The position numbers and the translations under genes are program-made. Shown here piece after piece: positions 8,747-16,376 of a stretch of 64,000 bases of DNA. Each line of letters starts with the position of its first letter. Position 1 is the first letter of the stretch. The DNA comes from Asticcacaulis excentricus (GTDB taxonomy: Bacteria; Pseudomonadota; Alphaproteobacteria; Caulobacterales; Caulobacteraceae), in NCBI RefSeq assembly GCF_003966695.1, contig NZ_AP018829.1, positions 1-64,000 of the forward strand. The letters are read 5' to 3'. The notes under the pieces were generated by a model, which saw only the letters and a list, made by a program, of their open reading frames with translations, was not told the DNA's origin and ran no database searches.

Positions 8747-11095
8747 ATGCCGATTTCGCTTTCCCGTCGTCATCTGCTGCTCACGGCGGCGGCCACGGGT
8801 GCCTCGGTCGCCTTACCCGCTGTGTCGGCTGAGATGGCGCCCATCGACCGTGAGGCGCTGGTCCGCCGCCACAATCCGACCCTGAGCATGGTCGATCCGC
8901 ACGCACCGCTGATGTTGGGCAACGGGAATATCGGTTTTACGGCGGATATTACTGGGCTTCAGACCTTTATAGAGCCCTATTCGAAAATCGCGCCGCTTCT
9001 GACCGAGGCGCAATGGGCCTGGCACAGCTTCCCCAATCCGCAGGGCTACACGGTACGCGATACGCAGATCGAGATCGACGTGCGCGGGCAAAAGCGCCGC
9101 TACGGCTATATCAAAGACTGGGCCGAGGCCGCGAAGAACCCGGCGGTGGCGTGGATTCGTGAAAACCCGCATCGCTTCTCGCTGGGACGGCTGTCGCTGG
9201 ACCTACGGGCGAAGGACGGGACGCCCGCGCGCTTTGCCGACATCAAGGATACGCGGCAGACGCTCGACCTGTGGACCGGCACGCTGACCAGCCGCTTTGT
9301 CTATGACGGGGAGGTTGTGACGGTCGTGACCCGCGTCCTGCCCGACAGCGACACGATCATGGCTGAGGTCACCTCGGCTCTGGTGGCGCAGGGCCGTCTG
9401 GGCGTCGCCGTGCGTTTTCCCGGCGTGTCGAAGACGCTCAATCCCGATCCGTCGGACTGGACCAATCCGTCCGCCCACACCACGATTGAGATGTCTCGCA
9501 AGGCCGGTGAAGTGCGCCTGAAACGCCAGATCGACGCGACCATCTATCATGCCGCCATTGTCGCACCGGAGAGCGCTATCGAGGCCAGCGCGCCGCACAG
9601 CTATCGGGTCAGGGCGACAACCCCGACCCTGACAGTCATGGCGTCCTTTTCGCCTGATCCCCTTGCGGTCTTGCCACAGCCCGTTGCGGCCAAGGCGGCA
9701 ACTGAAACGCACTGGATCGACTATTGGTCGCAGGGCGGCATGGTCGATTTCAGTGGTTCGACCGACCCGCGCGCGCCGGAGCTGGAACGCCGGGTCATCC
9801 TGTCGCAATATCTGATGGCGGTGAATGCGGCCGGGGTCTTCCCGCCGCAGGAGGAGGGGCTGTTCTCCAATAGCTGGAACGGCAAGTCGCACCTTGAGAT
9901 GCACCCCTGGCATTCGGCGCACTTCGCCCTGTGGGGCCGGCCGCACCTGCTGGAAAAGAGCCTCGGCTGGTATGTGACCTTCCTGCCCAGGGCAAAGGCG
10001 CGCGCCGCCGAACAGGGGTTAAAAGGCGCGTGGTGGCCCAAGATGATCGGGCCGGATGGCGTCGATAGCCCGTCCAAGGTCTCACCCTTCATCATGTGGC
10101 AGCAGCCGCACCCCATCTATATGTGCGAACTTTTGTATCGGGCAGGCGACAGCGGACGCATCCTCAAAGCCTATGGCGAACTGGTCGAACAGAGCGCCGA
10201 CCTGCTGGCGTCCTTCCCCTATCTCGACGCACAGACGGGCATGTACCGTCTGGGCCCGCCGATCATTCCGGTGCAGGAGAATTTCGATCCGCTGACCACC
10301 TATGATCCGGCCTTTGAGGTGGCCTATTATCGCTGGGGCATCGAGACGGCGCAGGCGTGGCGCGAGCGGGCGGGCAAGGGCCGTCGCGCCGACTGGGACG
10401 CGGTTCTGGCCAAATGGCCCGACCTGCCGCACAAGGACGGCCTTTATCTGCCTGTGCGTTCTGAACCCGATTTCTGGGACAAGGCGGCGGGGGCGTGTAG
10501 ATCGAATGCGGTTGAGCCCATCCCGAAAAGTGTGAAGCGGTTTTCGGATTCAGATGGGCGACCAAATACACATTCGGAGCTTGCTCCGAATGAGGCGTGT
10601 CAGAACCGCGACCATCCGTCCTTCCTGATGCCGCTGGGCTGGCTGCCGGGTCGGGACGTCGATAAGCCAACCATGCGCCGGACGCTGGACCGTATGAAAC
10701 GCGACTGGGATTTGCGCCAGACCTGGGGCTGGGACTACGCCATGATCGCACTGACCGCCGCGCGGCTGAAGGCGCCGGACGAGGCGATTGACTGGCTGTT
10801 TTTCGAGGCCAAAAACAACCATTATGGCCAAAGCGGTATGACGCCGCGCGTGCATCTCGATGCCCACGCCGCGGCCTTTGTCCCGACGGCGACCGGGGCG
10901 GGCGTGCAAGGGGACGCAGGGCCCGACGGACCGGGCTATCAGCGCGCGGCGGAGACCTATTTCCCCTCGAACGGCAGCCTGTTGCTGGCTGTCGCCCTGA
11001 TGGCCGGCGGCTGGGACGGGCAGGGCGGGGCGGCCCCCGGCTTCCCCGGAAACGGCTGGCGTGTGCGGGTTGAAGGTATCCATCCGTCGCTGTGA
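8747..11095 (+). CDS. Six-hairpin glycosidase-like protein with in-frame palindromic insertion
   Basis: Putative periplasmic glycosidase of unassigned family. The ATG at 8747 begins a Tat-like signal (SLSRRHLLLTAAATGAS); a TTG start 24 bp earlier is less likely. Residues about 35-300 look like an N-terminal beta-sandwich (PLMLGNGNIGFTADITGLQT). Residues about 330-770 look like an (alpha/alpha)6 toroid with NSWNGKSHLEMHPWHSAHFA, reminiscent of GH65/GH95-type enzymes with a conserved E-M-HPWHS segment. Between GACR and CQNRDHPSFLMPLG the gene carries 102 extra bases (34 codons) that form hairpins and are flanked by a 7-bp direct repeat (see separate entry). The reading frame is kept. Whether the protein still folds is unknown. 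An IS lies 44 bp after the stop. Confidence 0.75.
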   Translation: MPISLSRRHLLLTAAATGASVALPAVSAEMAPIDREALVRRHNPTLSMVDPHAPLMLGNGNIGFTADITGLQTFIEPYSKIAPLLTEAQWAWHSFPNPQGYTVRDTQIEIDVRGQKRRYGYIKDWAEAAKNPAVAWIRENPHRFSLGRLSLDLRAKDGTPARFADIKDTRQTLDLWTGTLTSRFVYDGEVVTVVTRVLPDSDTIMAEVTSALVAQGRLGVAVRFPGVSKTLNPDPSDWTNPSAHTTIEMSRKAGEVRLKRQIDATIYHAAIVAPESAIEASAPHSYRVRATTPTLTVMASFSPDPLAVLPQPVAAKAATETHWIDYWSQGGMVDFSGSTDPRAPELERRVILSQYLMAVNAAGVFPPQEEGLFSNSWNGKSHLEMHPWHSAHFALWGRPHLLEKSLGWYVTFLPRAKARAAEQGLKGAWWPKMIGPDGVDSPSKVSPFIMWQQPHPIYMCELLYRAGDSGRILKAYGELVEQSADLLASFPYLDAQTGMYRLGPPIIPVQENFDPLTTYDPAFEVAYYRWGIETAQAWRERAGKGRRADWDAVLAKWPDLPHKDGLYLPVRSEPDFWDKAAGACRSNAVEPIPKSVKRFSDSDGRPNTHSELAPNEACQNRDHPSFLMPLGWLPGRDVDKPTMRRTLDRMKRDWDLRQTWGWDYAMIALTAARLKAPDEAIDWLFFEAKNNHYGQSGMTPRVHLDAHAAAFVPTATGAGVQGDAGPDGPGYQRAAETYFPSNGSLLLAVALMAGGWDGQGGAAPGFPGNGWRVRVEGIHPSL
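10492..10600 (+). repeat. Palindromic element inserted in frame in a glycosidase gene
   Basis: The direct repeat GGCGTGT occurs at 10492-10498 and 10594-10600. The 95 bp between holds two hairpins: CCGAAAA with TTTTCGG inside a CCCATC/GATGGG stem (about 10517-10558), and the perfect arms CATTCGGAGC / GCTCCGAATG (about 10571-10592). Insert plus one repeat equals 102 bp, exactly 34 codons, with no stop. Removing it joins AGA to CQNRDHPSF seamlessly. The first hairpin matches the core of the family A elements elsewhere in the window. The pattern resembles Rickettsia palindromic elements in coding genes. Confidence 0.8.
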
Positions 11096-11102
11096 GCCCC
11101 TG

Positions 11103-11138
11103 TAGCCATCGTTAGCCATTCATGGCTATCGATGGCTA
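11103..11138 (+). terminator. Hairpin after glycosidase gene, cut off from its T-run by the IS
   Basis: Arms AGCCATCGTTAGCCAT and ATGGCTATCGATGGCT (one mismatch) start 8 bp after the stop of the 8747 gene. The IS427-group element is inserted at the CTAG at the foot of the stem. In the restored sequence the stem would be followed by TTTC, so it may once have been a convergent terminator shared with the VOC gene. Confidence 0.55.
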
Positions 11139-11155
11139 GGCTCAAGACTCATTGA

Positions 11156-11595
11156 TCAGAGCCAGAAGATGACGGTAGCGGCGATAAGTATGGCAGAGAA
11201 GAAGGTGTGGGCACAGCGGTCGTATCGAGTGTGTACGCGCCGCCAGTCTTTGAGTTTGGCGAACATGTTTTCGACCTTATGGCGTTGCTTATAGAGTATT
11301 TTGTCATGCTCGATCTGGACTTTTCGATTACGCTTTGAAGGGATGCAGGGGTTTATTCCTTTATCTTTCAGAGCATCACGGAACCAGTTGGCGTCATATC
11401 CCCGATCACCCAGCAAAGTTTTTGCTTTGGGCAGTGTATCCAGCAGCAAGGCTGCGCCCTTGAAGTCGCTGACGTGTCCAGCGGTCAGCAACAGGCAGAT
11501 AGGCCTGCCGTGCGGGTCGCTAACCGCATGAAGTTTGGAGTTCAGGCCACCTTTGGTGCGTCCGAGAAGGCGGGGAAATCCCCTTTTTTTAGCAG
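11156..11595 (-). CDS. IS427-group transposase, second frame (DDE C-terminal part)
   Basis: Supplies the second Asp and the Glu of the catalytic triad: LLGDRGYDANWF and KQRHKVENMFAKLKDWRR. The frame is open upstream of its first ATG (11491) back to the slippery site, reading GFPRLLGRTKGGLNSKLHAV before SDPHGRPICLLLTAGHVSD. It is therefore translated as a fusion after frameshifting at A7G4 (about 11580-11590), not from its own start. It ends 16 bp inside the left IS end. Confidence 0.85.
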
Positions 11596-11910
11596 GCTGG
11601 CTGCGGTGCGGTGGGCTTTGAGATGCGTGGCGTCGATAATCAGTTGCTCCGGATCACCGGCCTGCGAGGCCAGAGCGCTGAAAATCCGATTGAAAACGCC
11701 CATCCGGCTCCAGCGCATGAAGCGGTTATAAAGCGTCTTGTGCGGACCATAGCCCTTGGGGGCATCCTTCCACTGAAGACCATGTTTTATAACGTAAATA
11801 ATCCCGCTGACCACGCGCAGATCATCCACGCGAGGAACGCCATGCGACAACGGAAAATACCGGCGTATCCGGTTGAATTGCACATCAGACAGCAAAAACA
11901 CATCAGCCAT
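11542..11910 (-). CDS. IS427-group transposase, first frame (N-terminal part)
   Basis: 122 aa. An N-terminal DUF4096-type helix-turn-helix region (LLSDVQFNRIRRYFPLSHG, WKDAPKGYGPHKTLYNRFMRW) is followed by the first catalytic Asp in LIIDATHLKAHRTAASL. After the A7G4 slippery run this frame adds only about 13 residues and stops. The in-frame product alone lacks the second and third catalytic residues. A GGGGATTTCCCC palindrome directly follows the run and could stimulate frameshifting. Confidence 0.85.
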   Translation of the reverse strand: MADVFLLSDVQFNRIRRYFPLSHGVPRVDDLRVVSGIIYVIKHGLQWKDAPKGYGPHKTLYNRFMRWSRMGVFNRIFSALASQAGDPEQLIIDATHLKAHRTAASLLKKGDFPAFSDAPKVA

Positions 11911-11992
11911 GATCCACCTCCTTCCAAAAGTGAATCACATCAACCCCCCCTTGGGAATCCCTCGCGTTAATTAATAGGGCCTGAGCCTAGTT

Positions 11993-12466
11993 TCACCCTT
12001 TCACCGCGGCTTCGATGGCCGCCGCGTCGATCTTTCCCATGGTCATCATGGCTTGAAAGACGCGCTCCGCCACCGCACCGCCTTGCTTCATGGCGTCGCT
12101 CAAGGCACGCGGCGTGATCTGCCACGACAGGCCCCAGCGGTCCTTACACCAGCCGCACGCGCTCTCTTTGCCGCCATTGCCAACACTGGCGTCCCAATAG
12201 CGGTCGGTTTCGGTCTGATCTTCGGTAGCAATCTGGAACGAAAAGGCCTCGGTTTGCTGGAAGGCGTCGCCACCATTGAACCCTAGGCAGGGAATGCCAC
12301 ACACAGTGAATTCGACGGTCAGCACCTGACCCGCCTTGCCGCCCGGGAAGTCGGTCGGGGCCTTGTGCACGGCGGTCACCGCACAGTCCGGGAAGACGCT
12401 GGCGTAAAAGCGCGCCGCCTCTTCGGCCTCGCGCGCGTACCACAGGCAGATAGTGTTCTTGGACAT
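11993..12466 (-). CDS. VOC-superfamily PhnB-like protein
   Basis: 157 aa, about the usual length of PhnB/'3-demethylubiquinone-9 3-methyltransferase-like' proteins (PF06983). These are metal-independent relatives of glyoxalase, with no proven reaction for most members. Typical features are the start NTICLWYAREAEEAARFYASVFPD, GKAGQVLTVEFTVCG, and CGWCKDRWGLSWQITPRAL, followed by a helical tail (VFQAMMTMGKIDAAAIEAA). A near-perfect SD AAGGAGG lies 6 nt before the ATG. No link to glycan metabolism is evident. The IS boundary is 3 bp beyond its stop codon. Confidence 0.88.
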   Translation of the reverse strand: MSKNTICLWYAREAEEAARFYASVFPDCAVTAVHKAPTDFPGGKAGQVLTVEFTVCGIPCLGFNGGDAFQQTEAFSFQIATEDQTETDRYWDASVGNGGKESACGWCKDRWGLSWQITPRALSDAMKQGGAVAERVFQAMMTMGKIDAAAIEAAVKG

Positions 12467-12704
12467 GGTTATCCTCCTTTTTGCGGTCTGAATCTGTCGT
12501 TTGAACGGATGCTGTGCTAACCTAATCCGTCAGGATCACCGAGCGCGCGGCTCGACTTCTTTGAGTGAATTTTTAGCCACACATAAGTAATGCGACCCAC
12601 TCAATATTCCGTTATTTTAAATAATGTATCAAATTTCAATTTATTGAGGGGGTAATGGAGGAGTTTATTAAAAAATATATATATATGGATTTTATTTTAT
12701 CAAT

Positions 12705-13004
12705 ATGCATGAATACTTATTTGCATTTATTTTTGGTTTTTGTTTATCAATATTGTTAGATTGGAACTTAAAGTCAGGGGTTCAATATGCTTACTCATCT
12801 GCCAAGAGAGGGTTGAAATCAAATTATAAATTTTCTAATGGATTTCGACTTTTTCTAGTGTTATTTTATGTGACATATGGGTCATACTGTTATGTCAATG
12901 TTGTAGATTTTTTGGATTTTAGATTCTTAATTTTACTAATTTTGTTCGCAACATATACATGTTACAGCGTCTATATTTTTATTAAAGAGATGCACGGCGT
13001 TTAA
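12705..13004 (+). CDS. Small AT-rich hypothetical membrane protein
   Basis: 99 aa that I do not recognise. Three likely membrane segments: about 4-19 (FAFIFGFCLSILL), 46-64 (RLFLVLFYVTYGSYCYV) and 71-92 (FLILLILFATYTCYSVYIF), rich in Tyr and Phe. Codon use is strongly A/T-ending, quite unlike the GC-rich neighbours, and the whole stretch 12600-13010 is AT-rich. This points to recent acquisition or a mobile/prophage remnant. The start is uncertain because GGAGGAG is about 45 nt upstream. It is not obviously expressed with any neighbour. Confidence 0.5.
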   Translation: MHEYLFAFIFGFCLSILLDWNLKSGVQYAYSSAKRGLKSNYKFSNGFRLFLVLFYVTYGSYCYVNVVDFLDFRFLILLILFATYTCYSVYIFIKEMHGV

Positions 13005-13074
13005 GTCGTTTCGATACGAAGTCGTTGATGGTTTCACTCACAAAACCGGCTTTCGGCGAAATTCGCGATTGAAA

Positions 13075-13103
13075 TTGACAAATTGTAGTACTATTGCCAT
13101 TAT
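13075..13103 (+). promoter_or_regulatory. Sigma70-like promoter for candidate RNA
   Basis: TTGACA (13075-13080), 17-bp spacer, CATTAT (13098-13103). The -35 is perfect and the -10 matches at 4 of 6. A start near 13111 would give a transcript of about 297 nt ending at the strong terminator at 13380-13408. Confidence 0.45.
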
Positions 13104-13110
13104 TAAACCA

Positions 13111-13408
13111 AATTGAAATAATAATCGCTGGACAAGGCGTACATGCCGGGGAGATGATGGCTGAAAGCTTGGCCGTTTGACCCTGACGTGTCTGAGGCCC
13201 TGATCGCTTTCGGCCGATCCCACGCGGAATGGCCCCATAGCTCCGACGCCCCTTAAGGCCTGCTACGGTCCGGGGCGTATAGCGAGTACGTGAGTGTGTG
13301 TTTGATCACGTAGTTTACCCGGCTCCTAGTCTTGAGATTTCTTAGACGGGGTTCGGTTTTATTTCTCTCTCAGATCTTACCCACTGTCGCGCGACAGTGG
13401 GTTTTTTT
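13111..13408 (+). ncRNA. Candidate structured non-coding RNA
   Basis: A stretch without a convincing ORF, bounded by a sigma70-like promoter and a strong intrinsic terminator on the same strand. It has internal stem-forming pairs, among them ACGCCCC/GGGGCGT (about 13240-13280), TACGTGA/TCACGTA (about 13286-13312) and a GTCT/AGAC loop near 13330-13350. It lacks the hallmarks I would look for in RNase P RNA, SRP RNA or tmRNA. The class is unknown. It could also be a long 3' tail of the 99-aa gene. Confidence 0.4.
13380..13408 (+). terminator. Strong intrinsic terminator
   Basis: Perfect 11-bp palindromic arms CCCACTGTCGC (13380-13390) and GCGACAGTGGG (13391-13401) followed by seven T. It is directional on the plus strand only, yet the nearest plus-strand gene ends 375 bp upstream. 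This is the main reason to suspect an RNA gene before it. Confidence 0.85.
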
Positions 13409-13425
13409 GAGTGAGAGTCTCTGTG

Positions 13426-13531
13426 TTAGAGCAAATTTCGTTCAGGTTGAAACGAAATTCCGCTCTAATACTTTGTTTTGTCGCGCATTTGATTCCGAAA
13501 ACCGCTGCACACTTTTCGGAATGCGCTCTAA
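13426..13531 (+). repeat. Family A palindromic element, copy 1 (supplies a stop codon)
   Basis: 106 bp bounded by TTAGAGC and GCTCTAA. The first half is a hairpin (AAATTTCGTT / AACGAAATT). The second half carries TTTGTTTTGTCGCG and the core CCGAAAACCGCT...CACACTTTTCGG. The right end overlaps the GH2 gene: the TAG stop (13528-13530, minus strand) is part of the element's terminal repeat. Confidence 0.8.
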
Positions 13532-16239
13532 TGCGTCGCCAAAGTGAGCTGAGCGCCCGTTAAGCCCGAGGCCTGCGCGCGTAAGATCAGGCGGCCCTTT
13601 TGCCCCGGCTTTGCGCGCACAATGGCCAGAGCCAGTCCGTTGAAGGCTTTGCGCGCAGGCGACGGGAAGGCCGTAAAGTCGGTGGGATCGCCATTGTCAG
13701 TGGCGACGATCTCGCCCGGTCCCTCCAGCGTGAAGGTCACCTTATCTTTGGCGAAGGGTACGGTCTCGCCCTTGTCATCGACAATGCGCAGGGTCACAAA
13801 ACTCAGGTCCTTGCCATCGGCCTCAATCACGCTGCGGTCGGCCTCCAGCGCCAGCGCATGGGCGGCCCCCGTGGTCTGGCGACGCGCTTCGGCCCACGGC
13901 TTGCCGTCCTTATAGACGACGGCGCGGATTTCGCCCGGTTCGTAGGTGACGTAGTCCCAGCGCAGCCGATATTCAAACGGACGCTTTTTGATCCGCCCCT
14001 GCGACTTGCCATTGATGAACAGCTCGGCCTCATCGCCGTTGGTGAACAGGTGTACTGGCGTCACCTCGCCCTCACGGCCATTTTGAGTCCCATTGCCCCA
14101 GTTCCAGTGCGGCAGCAGATGTGCCACCGGCAGGTCGGGACGCCAGCGCGACTGATAGAGCCAGAAGCGGTCTTTCTTGAAGCCGGCCAGATCAATAATG
14201 CCGAAATAGGAACTGCGTGCTTCGTAATAGGGGGTGGGCTCGCCCAGATAGTCCCAGCCGGTCCACACGAACTCACCGGCCACGTAGGGGTTCTGATCCT
14301 GCGCCGCCCAGTTGCGGTCCGCCGACGAACCGAAGTCGGCAGCAAACAGTTCGTAGGCGCTGACCTGATGGGTTTTGGGGTCACCGCCGACACCGGGACG
14401 CACCGGCCCGCTGTTCGTGCCAGGCACCGGAAACTGATACTCGCCGCGGCTCGACAGGGCGGCTGAGCTTTCGCTGTGCAGGATGATCTTGTTGGGGAAT
14501 TTGGCGCGGAAGGCCGGGAACTTGCTGGGCAGGCTGCGGATGCCCGCCCCCTGATAGTTGAGGCTGATCACGTCCATCTCGGCGGGCAGGGGCATGTCGG
14601 CCTGCGCCCAGTTCATGGCATTGGTGACAGGACGGGTGGTGTCTTCCTCGCGAAGTATCTTCACCAGCCGCCGGGCGATCTGTGCCCCCGCTTCGCCGGA
14701 ATACTGTTCGCCCACCTCATTGCCGACGCTCCAGATGACGATCGAGGGGTGATTGCGGTCGCGCCTCAGCATGGCGCGCAGATCGGCCTCGTGCCAATCG
14801 GGGAAGATCAGGTGGAAGTCGAGGGGTGTTTTGCGCTTTTCCCAGCAGTCGAACACCTCATCCATGACGAGTATGCCCATGCGGTCGCATAGCTCAAGCA
14901 GTTCCGGGGCGGGTGGGTTGTGGCTCATGCGCAGGGCATTGCACCCCATCTCCATGAGCATTTCCAGTTGCCGCTCAGCGGCCCGCACATTGAACGCCGC
15001 CCCCAGCGCGCCGAGGTCATGGTGGTTATTGACGCCCTGAAGCGGCACAAACCGGTCATTGATAAACAGGCCTTTGTCCGCATCGAAGCGCAGGCTGCGG
15101 ATGCCGAAGGGGGTCTCATAGCGGTCGATTTCGCGCGTACCCTGCATAAGGCTCGTTACCGCAACATAGCGGTTGGGCACCTGCGCCGGTGGCGGTCCCC
15201 ACAGGCGGGGTTGCGACACGGTGGCCGAGGCTTTAATGACGCGGCTGGATTTGGCCGCCAACGGCACCGACTGACGCGCGGTTTCGCTGACGGCGCGACC
15301 GCTGGGTTTACCCTTTGCGTCCAGCGCATAAAGGCGCGTGACAAGCGTGATATCGGCCGCTTCGGCGCCGTCATTATCGATGCGGGTAACGATATCGACC
15401 GTGGCCTCGTTCTGAGAGACGTGCGGCGTGGTGATCTGCGTACCCCAGTGGGCCACGTGCACCCTGTCGGTCTTGACCAGCCAGACATTGCGGTAAAGCC
15501 CCGCCCCCGGATACCAGCGCGCCGACTCCGGCGGATTGTCGAGGCGGATGACGATGTGGTTGGCGCCGCCGTAATTCAGGTGCGGCGTCAGGTCGAGACG
15601 GAAGGAATTATAGCCGTAGGGCCAGCCACCGACGAGGCGCTCATTGCACCACACGGTGGCATAGGACATGGCCCCTTCGATATCGAGGAAGAGGCATCGC
15701 CCTTTATCCGAAGCCGGAACTTCCAGACGGCGGCGATACCAGGCCGCACCCCAGGTTTTCAGTCGGCCCATGCCGCCATAGGGACCGGTTTCCAGAAACG
15801 GCCCCTTGATGGCCCAGTCGTGGGGCAGGGTGACCGCCTCCCAGCCAGAGTCGTCAAAGGTGGATTTGACCCAACTGACCTGCGCCCCCGGATGACCTTC
15901 GGGGCGTGTGTGGCGTTTGTCGGGATCAGAGATAAACGGATTGGCCGTGGGCAGTATCCACGGTTTCAGCACAGGCCGCGTGGCGCTCACCTGCGTGGCA
16001 TCGACGGGACGCGCGTCCGCCTCCTTGCCATCTTCGCTCTTTTTGATCTCCGGGCGGATGTCGTAATCGAGCGCCCCATCGAGGCCCTCCGGGTCGCCCA
16101 GCCGGAAGCGCCAGTTGTCATTGAGTGACAGGCGTTCACGTCCGCTTCGCGTGCGGGCGACTGAGTCCTTTGGCAAGAGACTGGCGGCGGCGGCCGTTGT
16201 CAGCAAGGCACGGCGGGTGGTTGGAATGGCTGAGGTCAT
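13528..16239 (-). CDS. GH2 family glycosidase, beta-galactosidase-like, Tat-type signal
   Basis: Retaining exo-glycosidase, probably beta-galactosidase, in the periplasm. 903 aa. The N-terminus TTRRALLTTAAAASLL is Tat-like. A sugar-binding jelly roll (about 35-230), an Ig-like domain (about 235-350) and a TIM barrel (about 355-640) follow, then two C-terminal Ig-like domains (DUF4982/invasin-type). Acid/base Glu508 lies in WSVGNEVGE and nucleophile Glu590 in ILHSESSAAL. The SD AGGGAAAA precedes the ATG. It lies downstream of the TonB receptor gene with an intrinsic terminator between, so it is partly uncoupled. Its stop codon is formed by a family A repeat. Beta-galacturonidase or beta-glucuronidase activity cannot be excluded from sequence alone. 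Confidence 0.88.
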   Translation of the reverse strand: MTSAIPTTRRALLTTAAAASLLPKDSVARTRSGRERLSLNDNWRFRLGDPEGLDGALDYDIRPEIKKSEDGKEADARPVDATQVSATRPVLKPWILPTANPFISDPDKRHTRPEGHPGAQVSWVKSTFDDSGWEAVTLPHDWAIKGPFLETGPYGGMGRLKTWGAAWYRRRLEVPASDKGRCLFLDIEGAMSYATVWCNERLVGGWPYGYNSFRLDLTPHLNYGGANHIVIRLDNPPESARWYPGAGLYRNVWLVKTDRVHVAHWGTQITTPHVSQNEATVDIVTRIDNDGAEAADITLVTRLYALDAKGKPSGRAVSETARQSVPLAAKSSRVIKASATVSQPRLWGPPPAQVPNRYVAVTSLMQGTREIDRYETPFGIRSLRFDADKGLFINDRFVPLQGVNNHHDLGALGAAFNVRAAERQLEMLMEMGCNALRMSHNPPAPELLELCDRMGILVMDEVFDCWEKRKTPLDFHLIFPDWHEADLRAMLRRDRNHPSIVIWSVGNEVGEQYSGEAGAQIARRLVKILREEDTTRPVTNAMNWAQADMPLPAEMDVISLNYQGAGIRSLPSKFPAFRAKFPNKIILHSESSAALSSRGEYQFPVPGTNSGPVRPGVGGDPKTHQVSAYELFAADFGSSADRNWAAQDQNPYVAGEFVWTGWDYLGEPTPYYEARSSYFGIIDLAGFKKDRFWLYQSRWRPDLPVAHLLPHWNWGNGTQNGREGEVTPVHLFTNGDEAELFINGKSQGRIKKRPFEYRLRWDYVTYEPGEIRAVVYKDGKPWAEARRQTTGAAHALALEADRSVIEADGKDLSFVTLRIVDDKGETVPFAKDKVTFTLEGPGEIVATDNGDPTDFTAFPSPARKAFNGLALAIVRAKPGQKGRLILRAQASGLTGAQLTLATH

Positions 16240-16317
16240 GCACAGTTTTCCCTGACGCGATAAAAGTCGTCAGCTTATTTGTGAAGGGCCAAAGGGGCCG
16301 GGCAGGTATTGTAAAGG

Positions 16318-16351
16318 AAAAAGGCGGACAGGCCGTGAAAAACCTGTCCGC
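16318..16351 (-). terminator. Terminator after TonB receptor
   Basis: 9-bp stem GCGGACAGG / CCTGTCCGC with a 10-nt loop, followed on the minus strand by CTTTTTCC. It lies between the receptor stop (16377) and the GH2 start (16239). Confidence 0.75.
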
Positions 16352-16376
16352 TGAGGGGGGAGTCCGAGAAGTTAGA

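Larger units (their letters stand above)
11140..11986 (-). mobile_element. IS5-family (IS427 group) insertion sequence, apparently intact
   Basis: About 847 bp bounded by GGCTCAAG... and its inverse ...CTGAGCC, flanked on both sides by CTAG (11136-11139 and 11987-11990), which is either a 4-bp target duplication or a palindromic target around TA. It encodes a two-part DDE transposase on the minus strand, with a slippery A7G4 run joining the frames. It sits exactly between the hairpin of the 8747 gene and the stop of the VOC gene, so it disrupts neither reading frame. Confidence 0.88.

Noticed and set aside
13038-13238. 66-aa minus-strand ORF
   Set aside because: Overlaps the candidate RNA, has no SD and no family features.
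13111-13408. Identification of the candidate RNA as RNase P RNA, SRP RNA or tmRNA
   Set aside because: The conserved motifs of those RNAs (for example GAGGAAAGTCC of RNase P or a CCA-ended acceptor arm) are absent.
14920-16128. 402-aa plus-strand ORF, and similar long antisense ORFs at 1628-3016, 25761-26960, 27863-28963 and 39183-40418
   Set aside because: All mirror well-supported glycosidase genes on the opposite strand and show the composition typical of antisense frames in GC-rich DNA.
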